The notes under the pieces: model-generated
The model's input: only the letters and a program-made list of their open reading frames with translations
Databases searched by the model: none
Told to the model about the DNA's origin: nothing
Shown here: in pieces, positions 44,171 through 52,254 of the stretch
Layout of the letters: every line of letters begins with the position of its first letter
How positions within the stretch are numbered: position 1 is the first letter of the stretch
Position numbers and translations under genes: made by a program
From: Sphingomonas sp.
GTDB lineage: Bacteria; Pseudomonadota; Alphaproteobacteria; Sphingomonadales; Sphingomonadaceae
NCBI RefSeq assembly: GCF_024508665.1
Contig: NZ_JANINP010000007.1
Span: 310,001-374,000, forward strand
DNA: 64,000 bases
Direction: 5' to 3'

Positions 44171-45466
44171 TCAGCCGAGGATGTGCATCCAAAGCGGCTC
44201 GCCGGCCAGGCTTTGCGACCCGCGCAGCTTTTCGAGCGCCTGGGCCACCGCGCGTTCGGGTCCTTCGTGCGTGACGATCGCGACCAGCACGCTGCCGTCC
44301 GCGCTGGCGCCGCGCTGCATCAGGCTTTCGATCGAGACACCGGCATCGCGCATGGCCGCGGCGATCTCCGCAAGCACACCGACGCGATCGGCGACCATGA
44401 AGCGCAGATAGGCGCGGCCCCGGCGCTCGCCGCTGTCTGCCGGCGGCAGCACGGTCAGTTGGGCGGCGGGCATCGCGTAAGGCGGTCCGAATTCGTCGCG
44501 AGCAATGTCGATCAGGTCGGCGACCACTGCCGACGCGGTGGGGCCATCGCCCGCGCCGGCGCCCTGGAACAGCAGCCGGCCGACGAAATTCCCCTCCGCG
44601 ACGACGGCGTTGAGCGCGCCTGAAACATGCGCGAGCGGGTGGCTGAGCGGGACGAGGTGCGGATGGACGCGCTGGAACAGCCCTTTCGGACCGGCTTCGG
44701 CAATGCCGACCAGACGGATGCGGTAGCCCAGGGTCGCAGCCTCGGCGATGTCGGCGGCCAGGACGTGGCGGATCCCGCCGGTCGCGACATCGTCGAAGGC
44801 GGGGCGCGTGCCGAAGGCCAGGCTCGCGAGGATCGACAGCTTGTGGGACGCATCGACGCCGTCGATGTCGAAACTGGGGTCGGCCTCTGCAAAGCCCAAT
44901 GCCTGCGCTTCGGCCAGGACGTCGGCGAAGTCGCGTCCTTCGGCTTCCATCTTGGTCAGGATGAAATTGCAGGTGCCGTTGAGGATGCCATAGACCCGGC
45001 CGATCTCATTGGCCGCGGCGCCTTCGCGCAGCCCCTTGATGACGGGGACGCCGCCGGCGACCGCGGCTTCGAACTTGAGCGCCGCGTTGGCGGCTTCGGC
45101 CGCTTCGGCGAGCTCGAGTCCGTGATGCGCCATCATCGCCTTGTTGGCGGTGACCAGCCCCTTGCCGCCGGCCAGCGTGGCACGCGCCAGCGTCAGGGCA
45201 GGGCCGTCGGATCCGCCGATCAGCTCGACAACGACATCGGCGTCGGCGCGATGCGCCAGCGCCGCGGTATCGTCGACCCAATCGAACCGGGCGATGTCGA
45301 CGCCGCGGTCCTTGGCGCGATCGCGGGCGGACACCGCGACGATCTCGATCGGCCGGCCCGCGCGTCGGGCGATGAGCTCGCCATTGACGTCGAGAAGTTT
45401 GATCACGCCGGCACCAACGGTGCCAAGGCCGGCGAGCGCTACGCGCAGCGGGGAAGTGGAAGTCAT
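44171..45466 (-). CDS. hom: homoserine dehydrogenase
   Basis: Catalyses aspartate semialdehyde to homoserine in threonine and methionine biosynthesis. The 431-aa protein has the NAD(P)-binding GLGTVGAGVIKLL at about 13-25, the catalytic domain with KGLVTANKAMMAHHG, GILNGTCNFILTKM and EADPSFDIDGVDASHKL, and a C-terminal ACT domain (about 350-425, RFMVADRVGVLAEIAAAMRDAGVSIESLMQ) for threonine feedback. Full family length. Downstream of it is the small secreted gene at 43695, convergent. No other threonine genes are adjacent. Confidence 0.95.
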   Translation of the reverse strand: MTSTSPLRVALAGLGTVGAGVIKLLDVNGELIARRAGRPIEIVAVSARDRAKDRGVDIARFDWVDDTAALAHRADADVVVELIGGSDGPALTLARATLAGGKGLVTANKAMMAHHGLELAEAAEAANAALKFEAAVAGGVPVIKGLREGAAANEIGRVYGILNGTCNFILTKMEAEGRDFADVLAEAQALGFAEADPSFDIDGVDASHKLSILASLAFGTRPAFDDVATGGIRHVLAADIAEAATLGYRIRLVGIAEAGPKGLFQRVHPHLVPLSHPLAHVSGALNAVVAEGNFVGRLLFQGAGAGDGPTASAVVADLIDIARDEFGPPYAMPAAQLTVLPPADSGERRGRAYLRFMVADRVGVLAEIAAAMRDAGVSIESLMQRGASADGSVLVAIVTHEGPERAVAQALEKLRGSQSLAGEPLWMHILG

Positions 45467-45547
45467 CGCTGCCCCGCGTAGAGGAACTTCATCGTTTGCC
45501 GCAAGCGTTCGCGATGTAGCGGAACGCTCGAAAACGTCGCGAACGGT

Positions 45548-45928
45548 CTAGATGCGCGTTCCGCTGATGCCGAGCGCGTTGGCCAAGGCGGCGCGGCGGA
45601 GCACTACGCTGGACGGACCGGGCACGCGCGATCCGGCCAGGCAGCCGGCGAATACAGGGTCCAGCCGTCGCGCGGCAGCAAGCGACAAATCCGAACCGAG
45701 CGGCGCGCGGACGAAGGTCAGCGCGGTGTTCCGATCACGCTGCACCACGCAACGTCCCACCGTCGACCACAAGCGCAGCAGGCCGGACGGGTTCGGCGCC
45801 GTTCGCTCGACGCGCGTGACGTCGTCACGCTCGCCCGCGAACAAATCCGCCCCGGGGCGCGCCGCGGCGATTGAGGCGAGCAACAGCCCGCTCGTCAGGA
45901 TGCAGCCCGTGAGAACAGCGCGGCGCAT
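45548..45928 (-). CDS. small secreted hypothetical protein, 126 aa
   Basis: Signal-peptide protein (LTGCILTSGLLLASIAAARPG). The mature part has TVGRCVVQRDRNTALTFVRAPLGSD and PVFAGCLAG, a two-Cys layout with a CVVxRD core that I have seen in short sphingomonad exported proteins. The reading frame is open to a stop 82 bp before hom. No partner or enzymatic motif is seen. Start ATG 45928 has GGGAGG eight bases upstream, which supports it. Confidence 0.7.
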   Translation of the reverse strand: MRRAVLTGCILTSGLLLASIAAARPGADLFAGERDDVTRVERTAPNPSGLLRLWSTVGRCVVQRDRNTALTFVRAPLGSDLSLAAARRLDPVFAGCLAGSRVPGPSSVVLRRAALANALGISGTRI

Positions 45929-45968
45929 ATTTCCCTCCCGTTACACGCTGGCTTCTAGCACGAAACGA

Positions 45969-46922
45969 TCAGGCTTTCACGAGGCCAATTTCGACCAAAC
46001 GCTCGTGCAGATAATCGTGCGCGGTGATCGGCGTCGGATAACGGTTCGGATTGTCCGCGCTGATGCAGCCCGGCAGCGTCTCTATCAGGAATTCGGGATT
46101 GGGATGCAGGAAGAACGGCATCGAATAGCGCGAGAAACCGCGACGTTCGGGCGGCGGATTGACGACGCGGTGCGTGGTCGACGGCAGGACATTGTTGGTC
46201 AACCGCTGCAGCATGTCGCCGACATTGACCACCATCGCGCCTTCGGGCGGACGGATCGCCAGCCACTTGCCGTCGCGGTCGAGCAGTTCGAGCCCGGCTT
46301 CCTCGGCGCCGAGGAGCAAGGTGATCAGGTTGATGTCCTCATGCGCCCCCGCTCGGACGCCCTCGGCATCGGCAGGGATCGGCGGATAATGAAGCAGCCG
46401 CAGGATCGAATTGCCGTGATCGACCACTGTGTCGAAATAATCGGGCGAGAGCTTCAAATGGCGCGCGATCGCCGAGAGCAGGCGCAATCCCGCGCGGTCG
46501 AAGGCGTTCCACAGATCGGTCAGCGCTTCCTGGAAATCGGCCGGGCGCGAGGGCCAGACATTGGGCATCATCGTCGCGGCGGCGGGATGGCCCGCGGGCA
46601 GGTCGCGGCCGACATGCCAGAATTCCTTCAGGTCGACGTGCTTGGCGTCCTTGGCGATCTCGGTCTTGAACGGCGTATAGCCGCGCTGGCCGCCCCACGC
46701 CTTGTCGTAATAGCCGCGCTTTTCCTCCTCGGGCAGCGCGAACAATTCCTCGGTCAGGCGCCAGGCGCGCTGGATCAGCGGCAGTGAAATTCCATGATCG
46801 GCGACGATCGCGAAGCCGAAGCGTTCGAACGACCCGCCGAACGCGGCGGCGAAGGCGGCGGGATCGCGCGCTTCATCGGCGAGGCTGAGGGTCGGGACCT
46901 GGGCGGAGGGGGTATCTAGCAT
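45969..46922 (-). CDS. isopenicillin N synthase-like 2-oxoglutarate/Fe(II) oxygenase
   Basis: Non-haem iron dioxygenase of 317 aa. The N-terminal DIOX_N region has AFGGSFERFGFAIVADHGIS. The iron triad is in GAHEDINLITLLL (His, Asp) and PSTTHRVVNPP (second His); the 2-oxoglutarate Arg-Ser pair is in RRGFSRYSMPFF. The family hydroxylates or cyclises many small molecules; related proteobacterial genes are of unknown substrate. It starts next to a dispersed repeat. No biosynthetic cluster surrounds it. Confidence 0.9.
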   Translation of the reverse strand: MLDTPSAQVPTLSLADEARDPAAFAAAFGGSFERFGFAIVADHGISLPLIQRAWRLTEELFALPEEEKRGYYDKAWGGQRGYTPFKTEIAKDAKHVDLKEFWHVGRDLPAGHPAAATMMPNVWPSRPADFQEALTDLWNAFDRAGLRLLSAIARHLKLSPDYFDTVVDHGNSILRLLHYPPIPADAEGVRAGAHEDINLITLLLGAEEAGLELLDRDGKWLAIRPPEGAMVVNVGDMLQRLTNNVLPSTTHRVVNPPPERRGFSRYSMPFFLHPNPEFLIETLPGCISADNPNRYPTPITAHDYLHERLVEIGLVKA

Positions 46923-46975
46923 TTTCTATCGTCCGGAATTCTCGAAAAGGGGATGATAGACCCTCGCCACTCGTC

Positions 46976-47110
46976 CGTCACCCCAGCGCAAGCTGGGGTC
47001 TCGTGCCACGGGCGTCCCTCAAGCCTCTTGAGACCAGCATCGGGTCGGATCGTCCCCCGGACGATCCTTGAGCCTGCGGGGCATGCTCAACCCGATGCTC
47101 TTGCGCTGTG
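46976..47110. repeat. second-family intergenic inverted repeat
   Basis: CGTCACCCCAGCGCAAGCTGGGGTC at the left contains the palindrome ACCCCAGC/GCTGGGGT, and GGTGACG closes the right end. Internal copies include GACGATCC/GGATCGTC. It resembles the CCGGACTTGTTCCGG type at 52634-52725 rather than the CCCTCCC family. Confidence 0.55.
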
Positions 47111-47128
47111 GTGACGGGTATTTCGGCG

Positions 47129-47638
47129 TCACCCACCCATGTCGATCGTGCCGCTCGACTTGTTCGCGCCCTGGTCGCTGAGCTTGAGCGCGAACGGCTT
47201 GCCGTCGTCGGTCTTGCCGCTCAGGCCGGTGCCGTCGGCCGACAGCGTGAAGCCGGCCTTGCCCAGCCGCTCCTTGAGCCAGTCGCGCACCGTCGCGGCG
47301 GTGGCTGGGCTGGTGAAGGTGACGCGGACCTTGCCGGGATCCTTGCCCCCGTCTTCGCCGTCGCCGCCATTGACGTTGATCGAGCTGATCGTCGAGCCGG
47401 GATAGAGGTGGACCCCGTTCATCTCGAAATTATTGGCGTCGACCGCGAATTTTGGCAGCTTCAGATCGGCCTTGAAGCCGTTGGCGTCGATCTTGAGGTT
47501 GCCCGAACTGTCGATCCCGCCGGACACGGCGCCATCCGAGCTGTTGCCGCTGAAGCTGATCGAGGTGCTGTTGTCGTCGTGGTCGCCACAGGCGGTGAGT
47601 GCCAATGCGGCGGCGGCGAGAGGTATCAAACGAAGCAT
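47129..47638 (-). CDS. hypothetical lipoprotein, 169 aa
   Basis: Lipobox LTAC near residue 17 in LIPLAAAALALTACGDHDD, so probably lipidated. The mature protein has a Ser/Gly/Asn-rich N-terminal part, a repeated DANGFKAD/DANNFEMN core and a C-terminal domain with TVRDWLKERLGKAGFTLSADG. ATG 47638 follows GGGAG; an upstream ORF extension from 47674 would run through the operator. A 22-bp palindrome 14 bp upstream nearly matches one before the gene at 56859. No family recognised. Confidence 0.72.
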   Translation of the reverse strand: MLRLIPLAAAALALTACGDHDDNSTSISFSGNSSDGAVSGGIDSSGNLKIDANGFKADLKLPKFAVDANNFEMNGVHLYPGSTISSINVNGGDGEDGGKDPGKVRVTFTSPATAATVRDWLKERLGKAGFTLSADGTGLSGKTDDGKPFALKLSDQGANKSSGTIDMGG

Positions 47639-47652
47639 GGCGGGCTCCCAGA

Positions 47653-47674
47653 GTGAATTATCTGAATAATACAC
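47653..47674. promoter_or_regulatory. 22-bp palindromic operator, copy 1
   Basis: Pattern GTGTATTAT-N4-ATAATTCAC on the minus strand, 14 bp before the lipoprotein start; 8 of 9 arm pairs match. It agrees with the site at 56873-56894 at 17 of 22 positions on the plus strand. Its position over the likely -10 region suggests repression. Confidence 0.6.
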
Positions 47675-47703
47675 CGGAGGCCCGCCATGGCAAGTGCTCC
47701 TCG

Positions 47704-48066
47704 TCAGCCGTTCATCAATTTGTCCATCGTCTTCTGATGGAGCCAGATGTTCATCGTCGCGGTGTCGTTCTGGTCGCCCGTATAGCCGAGTTCGGTCGCG
47801 AGTTGCTTGCGTGCGTCGAGGCTCGAATCTTGGCCGATCGCCTTCATCAGGTCGACGATCGATTCCTTGTAATTGAGCGGTTCGCCCCGAGCTTGGGCGT
47901 GCTTTTCGAGCACCGCGTAGATCTGATCCTCGCTCAACTTCGCCGGCGGGGGAGGAGGGGGAGGCGGCGGGGCCGCTGCCTCCGCGGGAGCGGGAGCGGG
48001 GGCCGGCGCGGGCGCGGGTGCGGCCGAGCCGAAAATGGCGTCCTTGATCGTACCGAAGATGCTCAT
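47704..48066 (-). CDS. DUF3597 domain protein
   Basis: Protein of 120 aa. The N-terminus MSIFGTIKDAIFGS is followed by an Ala/Pro repeat (residues 15-42) and the DUF3597 core KLSEDQIYAVLEKHAQARGEPLNYKESIVDLMKAIGQDSSLDARKQLATELGYTG-type helices, which resembles a LysM-associated or YidB-like helical domain. Function unknown. It is convergent with none of its neighbours: the lipoprotein is on the same strand 65 bp away and the MFS gene is divergent. Confidence 0.85.
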   Translation of the reverse strand: MSIFGTIKDAIFGSAAPAPAPAPAPAPAEAAAPPPPPPPPPAKLSEDQIYAVLEKHAQARGEPLNYKESIVDLMKAIGQDSSLDARKQLATELGYTGDQNDTATMNIWLHQKTMDKLMNG

Positions 48067-48226
48067 GCTATTCTCCTCACGTATCCACCCCGGATGGCAC
48101 AGGCTTAGGTCCTGCGCCCACGACCGGCAATGGCCGTGACCGGTCCGGTAGCGTCAGCCTGTTCCGGTTACGTGACATAATTTTTTCGGGGCTGATTTGT
48201 TCGCGCGGCTGGGGCATTGGGGCGGG

Positions 48227-49456
48227 ATGCCGCAACCTGGGGATCCTTCTCGCGCCGAATCCTCGTCGCCGATCCACTTCGTGGAGTTCGTCGCGCTGAT
48301 CGCCGTGCTGATGGCGCTGGGCGCGCTCGGCATCGACACGATGCTGCCCGCGCTGCCCGACATCGGCCAGGACCTGAATGTCGTCGCGCGCGATCTGCCG
48401 CTCGTGATCGTGATGTTCTCGGGCGGATTCGGCGCGGCGCAGCTGATCCACGGCCCGCTGGCAGACCGCTATGGTCGGCGGCCGGTGCTGGTCGGGTCGA
48501 TGGTGCTGTACATCCTGATGAACCTGGTCTGCGCGATGGCCAAGAGCTTCGACCTGTTGCTCATTTCGCGCGTGTGCGCGGGGGTGGCGATCGCCGCGAC
48601 GCGAGTGGTGACGATCGCGCTGATCCGCGATTGCTATTCGGGCCGCGCGATGGCGCGGGTCAGCAGCCTGGCGGTGATGACGTTCATGATCTTTCCGATC
48701 ATCGCGCCGAGCATCGGGCAGTTCATCCTGCTGATGGGATCGTGGCGGCTGATCTTCAACATGATCGCGATCGTCAGCGTGGTCGTCGTCCTGTGGTTCG
48801 TGGCGCGCATGCCAGAGACATTGCCGCCGGAACGCCGCGTGCCGCTGGAAGCGAAGCTGCTCCTGAGCAATTGGAAACGCACGCTGCAGGATCGTCTGTC
48901 GGTCGGCTATGCTGCGGCGGTGATCGGGCTGCAAGGCGCGCTGTTCGGCTATATCACCAGCATCCAGCCGATCGTCGAGAAAGTGTTCCATCAGCCCAAG
49001 CGGCTGGGTCTGATCTTCGCCGCCTGCGCGGTGACGATGGCGTGCGGCAATCTGCTCAATTCGCGGATCGTGATGTGGCTCGGCATGCGCCGCATCTCGC
49101 ATGGTGCGATGGTCGTGCTGATCCTGGCGGCGTCGGCCAGCCTGGTGATCAGCCATCTCGGCCTGGAGAATCTGTGGACGTTCGTCGCGCTCCAGGCGGT
49201 GACGATGGCGTGCTTTGGACTTGCCGCGTCGAACTGTTCGGCGATGGCGATGATGAACATGGGCGAGATCGCCGGAACGGCGTCGAGCCTGCAGGGCTTT
49301 GTCGTCACCACCGGCGGCGCCGCGATCGGCGGCCTGATCGGCATGGCGTTCGACGGGACCACTACCCCGTTACACCTTGGCTTCCTGGCCGCCGGAGTGG
49401 TAGCATTGGTGTTGGCGGCAATCGTCGAGCGCGGTCGCCTGTTCCGCCCGGCTTAG
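48227..49456 (+). CDS. MFS efflux transporter, Bcr/CflA type
   Basis: Twelve-helix drug/H+ antiporter of 409 aa. The first helix is EFVALIAVLMALGALGIDTMLPALPDIG, followed by the antiporter motif A loop GPLADRYGRRPVL near residue 72 and motif C-like SLAVMTFMIFPIIAPSIGQ near 150. The ALGIDTMLPALP start is typical of the Bcr/CflA drug resistance family. ATG 48227 is preceded by GGGGCGGG; an ORF start at 48197 is less likely. The substrate is unknown and no regulator is adjacent. Confidence 0.88.
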   Translation: MPQPGDPSRAESSSPIHFVEFVALIAVLMALGALGIDTMLPALPDIGQDLNVVARDLPLVIVMFSGGFGAAQLIHGPLADRYGRRPVLVGSMVLYILMNLVCAMAKSFDLLLISRVCAGVAIAATRVVTIALIRDCYSGRAMARVSSLAVMTFMIFPIIAPSIGQFILLMGSWRLIFNMIAIVSVVVVLWFVARMPETLPPERRVPLEAKLLLSNWKRTLQDRLSVGYAAAVIGLQGALFGYITSIQPIVEKVFHQPKRLGLIFAACAVTMACGNLLNSRIVMWLGMRRISHGAMVVLILAASASLVISHLGLENLWTFVALQAVTMACFGLAASNCSAMAMMNMGEIAGTASSLQGFVVTTGGAAIGGLIGMAFDGTTTPLHLGFLAAGVVALVLAAIVERGRLFRPA

Positions 49457-49535
49457 TGCGACGCCCGACGGAACCCGAAGGCCGCGTCGCCGTTCGCTTC
49501 CTAAGGGTCTGCACCCTTATGTCATGGAGACGAAA

Positions 49536-49865
49536 ATGGGCGGATATCAGGTACCGGGCCAGGGGTCGGGCGACGACGGATATGACGAAGAGGGCTATGA
49601 CGAAAGCCAGCGCGCCGAAATCCTGGAAGCGACACGCGACGGACCGACCGACGGCACGATCCTGACCGACCTCGATCCCGATCTCGGCGACGAGCCGGAG
49701 GATGACGATGTCGAGATGTCCGCCGATGATGTCGGTGAGGAAGATGACGACGCCGACATGGCCGAGGGCGATATCGACGAGGACGAAGTCCAGGACGAGT
49801 TCGATGACGGTGATTCCGACGATGACGAACTGTCCGATGCCGACGACGAGGCGCTCAATCCTTGA
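49536..49865 (+). CDS. very acidic low-complexity protein, 109 aa
   Basis: About 45 percent of residues are Asp or Glu and almost none are basic, mostly in the second half (EEDDDADMAEGDIDEDE-type runs). There is no signal peptide or helix. ATG 49536 has GGAG six bases upstream; ATG 49524 is an alternative. The protein is probably disordered and could be an ion or protein buffer; no family is recognised. Its reading frame is the only open one here with a ribosome site. Confidence 0.6.
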   Translation: MGGYQVPGQGSGDDGYDEEGYDESQRAEILEATRDGPTDGTILTDLDPDLGDEPEDDDVEMSADDVGEEDDDADMAEGDIDEDEVQDEFDDGDSDDDELSDADDEALNP

Positions 49866-49941
49866 GGACATCCGGCCGGCGTTGACGTCGCTCCGCGCGG
49901 GACCCTAGACTTCCGCCTCGACCTGATGAGGAGGGGAGGCG

Positions 49942-50535
49942 ATGCCGAGAGACCCGCGCGTCGATGCCTATATCGCGAGTAAGAACGACTTCGCGAAGCC
50001 GATCCTCACGCATCTGCGCGATCTGATCCACGGCCATGCTCCAGCGGTCGAGGAAACGATCAAATGGAGTATGCCGTTCTTTACCTATAAGGGCACGCCG
50101 CTCGCCAATATGGCGGCGTTCAAGGAACATGCCGCGTTCGGTTTCTGGGATCGGTTGGGCCTCGCCACCGGCAAGGAAGGCGACGCGATGGGGCAATATG
50201 GCCGCCTGACCGATGTCGCGAAATTGCCGCCCGACGCGCTGTTGCTCGATCGGCTCGACCAGGCCCTGGCCAGGATCGACGCGGGCGAAAAGCCGAAGCG
50301 GCCGGCGCGCGGCAGCAAGCCAGAGGCCGAGGTGCCTCCCGCGCTCGCGGAAGCGCTGGCGGGAGACGAGCAGGCGGCGGCGAATTGGAACGCCTTTCCG
50401 CCGAGCTGCCGCCGCGAATATTGCGAATGGGTGGCCGGCGCCAAGCGCAACGAAACGCGAGCCAAGCGGGTCGCGCTGACGATTGAGCAGATCCGTGAGG
50501 GCAAGAAGCTCAACTGGAAATACGAGAATTGCTGA
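49942..50535 (+). CDS. DUF1801/YdeI (OmpD-associated) family protein
   Basis: Protein of 197 aa with two parts. Residues about 1-110 form a DUF1801 domain with AVEETIKWSMPFFTYKGTPLANMAAFKEHAAFGFW. After a basic Pro linker (residues about 112-130), the C-terminal YdeI region has FPPSCRREYCEWVAGAKRNETRAKRVALTIEQIREGKKLNWKYENC. AGGAGGGGAGGCG precedes the ATG. Family function is not established. It stands alone after the acidic gene. Confidence 0.85.
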   Translation: MPRDPRVDAYIASKNDFAKPILTHLRDLIHGHAPAVEETIKWSMPFFTYKGTPLANMAAFKEHAAFGFWDRLGLATGKEGDAMGQYGRLTDVAKLPPDALLLDRLDQALARIDAGEKPKRPARGSKPEAEVPPALAEALAGDEQAAANWNAFPPSCRREYCEWVAGAKRNETRAKRVALTIEQIREGKKLNWKYENC

Positions 50536-50564
50536 GGGGGCCGGCGAGGTCGACGTTCAGATTT

Positions 50565-50722
50565 CCCCTCCCTGCTTGCAGGGAGGGGATCAAGGGGTGG
50601 GTTTAGCGACGGGCGAGGCTCGATGCCTCGTCCGGTGCTGTTTTGGCGATCGGCGGATGCGTGTCTGAAAGCGCGCAGACGCGCGCACCCACCCCCAGCC
50701 CCTCCCTGCAAGCAGGGAGGGG
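50565..50722. repeat. composite palindromic intergenic element
   Basis: CCCCTCCCTGC-TT-GCAGGGAGGGG at 50565-50588 and CCCCTCCCTGC-AA-GCAGGGAGGGG at 50699-50722 flank about 110 bp. GGGGTGGGT near the left copy is complementary to ACCCACCCC near the right copy, so the whole 158 bp can fold into one hairpin. Confidence 0.82.
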
Positions 50723-50772
50723 AGCTTCCGGAGGTCGTTTCCTTAGCAGTAAGCTTGCCCTTCCCATTTGAT

Positions 50773-50793
50773 GTGATACGTTATCACGTATCA
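50773..50793. promoter_or_regulatory. overlapping palindromes upstream of exbD
   Basis: GTGATA-CGT-TATCAC (50773-50787) overlaps TGATACG-N6-CGTATCA (50774-50793). Both are perfect inverted repeats 17 bp before the exbD ATG at 50810. This position suits a repressor operator. Confidence 0.5.
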
Positions 50794-50809
50794 GAATGGG
50801 AGAATGCTC

Positions 50810-51220
50810 ATGGCCAGCCGTACCGCCTATTCCCAACCGATCGCCGAGATGAACATCACGCCGCTGATCGATGTTTTGCTCGTCCTGCTGATCATGATGA
50901 TCCTCACTCTGCCGATCGCCACGCACAAGGTGGCGGTCGACTTGCCGAGCGGACCCGGCCATCCGGTGTCGCCCGACAAGACGCACCGGCTGGAGATCGC
51001 GGCGTCGGGCGCGCTCAGTCTGGACGGCGTCACGATCGCGGAAAGCGCGTTGCCCGATCAACTGGTGGCGACGATGGCCGACAAGGACGCGACCTTGACC
51101 ATCCGCGCCGACGCCGCCGCGCGCTATGAAACGTTCGATCGCGTGCTGGCGACGGTGAAGCGCGCCGGCGTCACGCGGCTGGGGTTCGTCGGCAACGATC
51201 AGTTCAAGCAGGTCTTTTGA
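50810..51220 (+). CDS. exbD: ExbD/TolR-type biopolymer transport protein
   Basis: Protein of 136 aa with a single N-terminal helix carrying the conserved Asp in MNITPLIDVLLVLLIMMIL, used for proton-driven energisation of TonB. The periplasmic domain follows (about 40-136, with LTIRADAAARYETFDRVLATVKRAGVTRLGFV). ATG 50810 is preferred to ATG 50804 for spacing to GGGAGA. Overlapping palindromes precede it. No exbB or tonB gene is adjacent, so it is an orphan ExbD that must pair with an ExbB encoded elsewhere. Confidence 0.9.
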   Translation: MASRTAYSQPIAEMNITPLIDVLLVLLIMMILTLPIATHKVAVDLPSGPGHPVSPDKTHRLEIAASGALSLDGVTIAESALPDQLVATMADKDATLTIRADAAARYETFDRVLATVKRAGVTRLGFVGNDQFKQVF

Positions 51221-51288
51221 TCGGGGGAACGACACGGGTGGAGGAACGTTCACACGCCCTACAACCGTACTGCCCCGGGGGTTCCATC

Positions 51289-52236
51289 GTGCGCGCCGTT
51301 TTGCTTGTTCCGTTCCTGTGCCTTGCCGCCTGTTCGCAGCCCACCACCACCGGCAATAGCGAAGTCGATATCAACGATGCCGCCGACCGCGCGCAGGGGG
51401 ACATCAGCACCTATAATCAAGTCGACAATGCGACCCAGGTCGCGACCAACGGCGCGACACCGCCCGCGACCGCCGACGAACGGCCGCTGGCGCCCGCCGA
51501 GCCGGGCCAGCCGGGCGGGCTGCCTGATGACAGGACTCCGGTTTCGGAAGGCAAGTTCACCCCCGACAGCGCACAGGGCGCGGCGAACGTCGTCCAGATC
51601 TATTTCGCCAGCATAGAGGGCGGCAAATATGCCGCGGCCCGCGCCTTGTGGGGCAATGGCGGCGCCGACAGCAAAATGAGCCCGGCCGCGTTCGCGGGCA
51701 GCTTTGCCAAATACAAGGAATATCATGCCAATATCGGCGGTCCCGGCGAGATCGAAGGTGCTGCGGGAAGCCGTTACGTCTCGGTCCCCGTGCAGATCTA
51801 TGCTCGGTTCAAGGACGGCCGGCCGGACTATCAGACCGGCACGGTCGTCCTGCGCCGCACCGTCGTCGACGGGTCGACGCCCGAGCAGCGCAAATGGCAT
51901 ATCTATTCGATCGACCTGAAGCCGGCCCCCGGCAAAGGCGGCGCGAAGCCGGGTGCGGATAGCGGAACCGACGCCGGCGATACGAACGGCACGCCGCCGG
52001 TGGTCAGCGCGCGTTATCGCTGCATGGACGGGACCAAATTCGCGGTGCGGTTCGACAACAGTGCCGACACTGCCGCGATCGCGCGCAATGGCCGCATCGT
52101 GGCGACGCTCGATGGGCAGAAGCCCGCCTCGGGTATCTGGTACAAGAAGGGTCGGTACGAACTGCGCGGCAAAGGCGATGCGGCGACCTTGACGACGCCG
52201 GGCCAGCCGCCCATCGCATGCACCGTCATTCGCTAA
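51289..52236 (+). CDS. lipoprotein with C-terminal MliC domain
   Basis: Lipoprotein of 315 aa. The leader LLVPFLCLAAC provides the lipobox Cys. A central NTF2-like region (about 95-225, with FASIEGGKYAAARALWGN) is followed by a MliC/PliC lysozyme-inhibitor domain at the end: RYRCMDGTKFAVRFD, SGIWYKKGRYELRGKGD and IACTVIR with paired Cys. MliC proteins block C-type lysozyme in the periplasm. GTG 51289 follows GGGGGTTCCATC. The gene overlaps neither neighbour and lies 68 bp after exbD. Confidence 0.8.
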   Translation: MRAVLLVPFLCLAACSQPTTTGNSEVDINDAADRAQGDISTYNQVDNATQVATNGATPPATADERPLAPAEPGQPGGLPDDRTPVSEGKFTPDSAQGAANVVQIYFASIEGGKYAAARALWGNGGADSKMSPAAFAGSFAKYKEYHANIGGPGEIEGAAGSRYVSVPVQIYARFKDGRPDYQTGTVVLRRTVVDGSTPEQRKWHIYSIDLKPAPGKGGAKPGADSGTDAGDTNGTPPVVSARYRCMDGTKFAVRFDNSADTAAIARNGRIVATLDGQKPASGIWYKKGRYELRGKGDAATLTTPGQPPIACTVIR

Positions 52237-52254
52237 CGAAAGAGATCGACCGGC

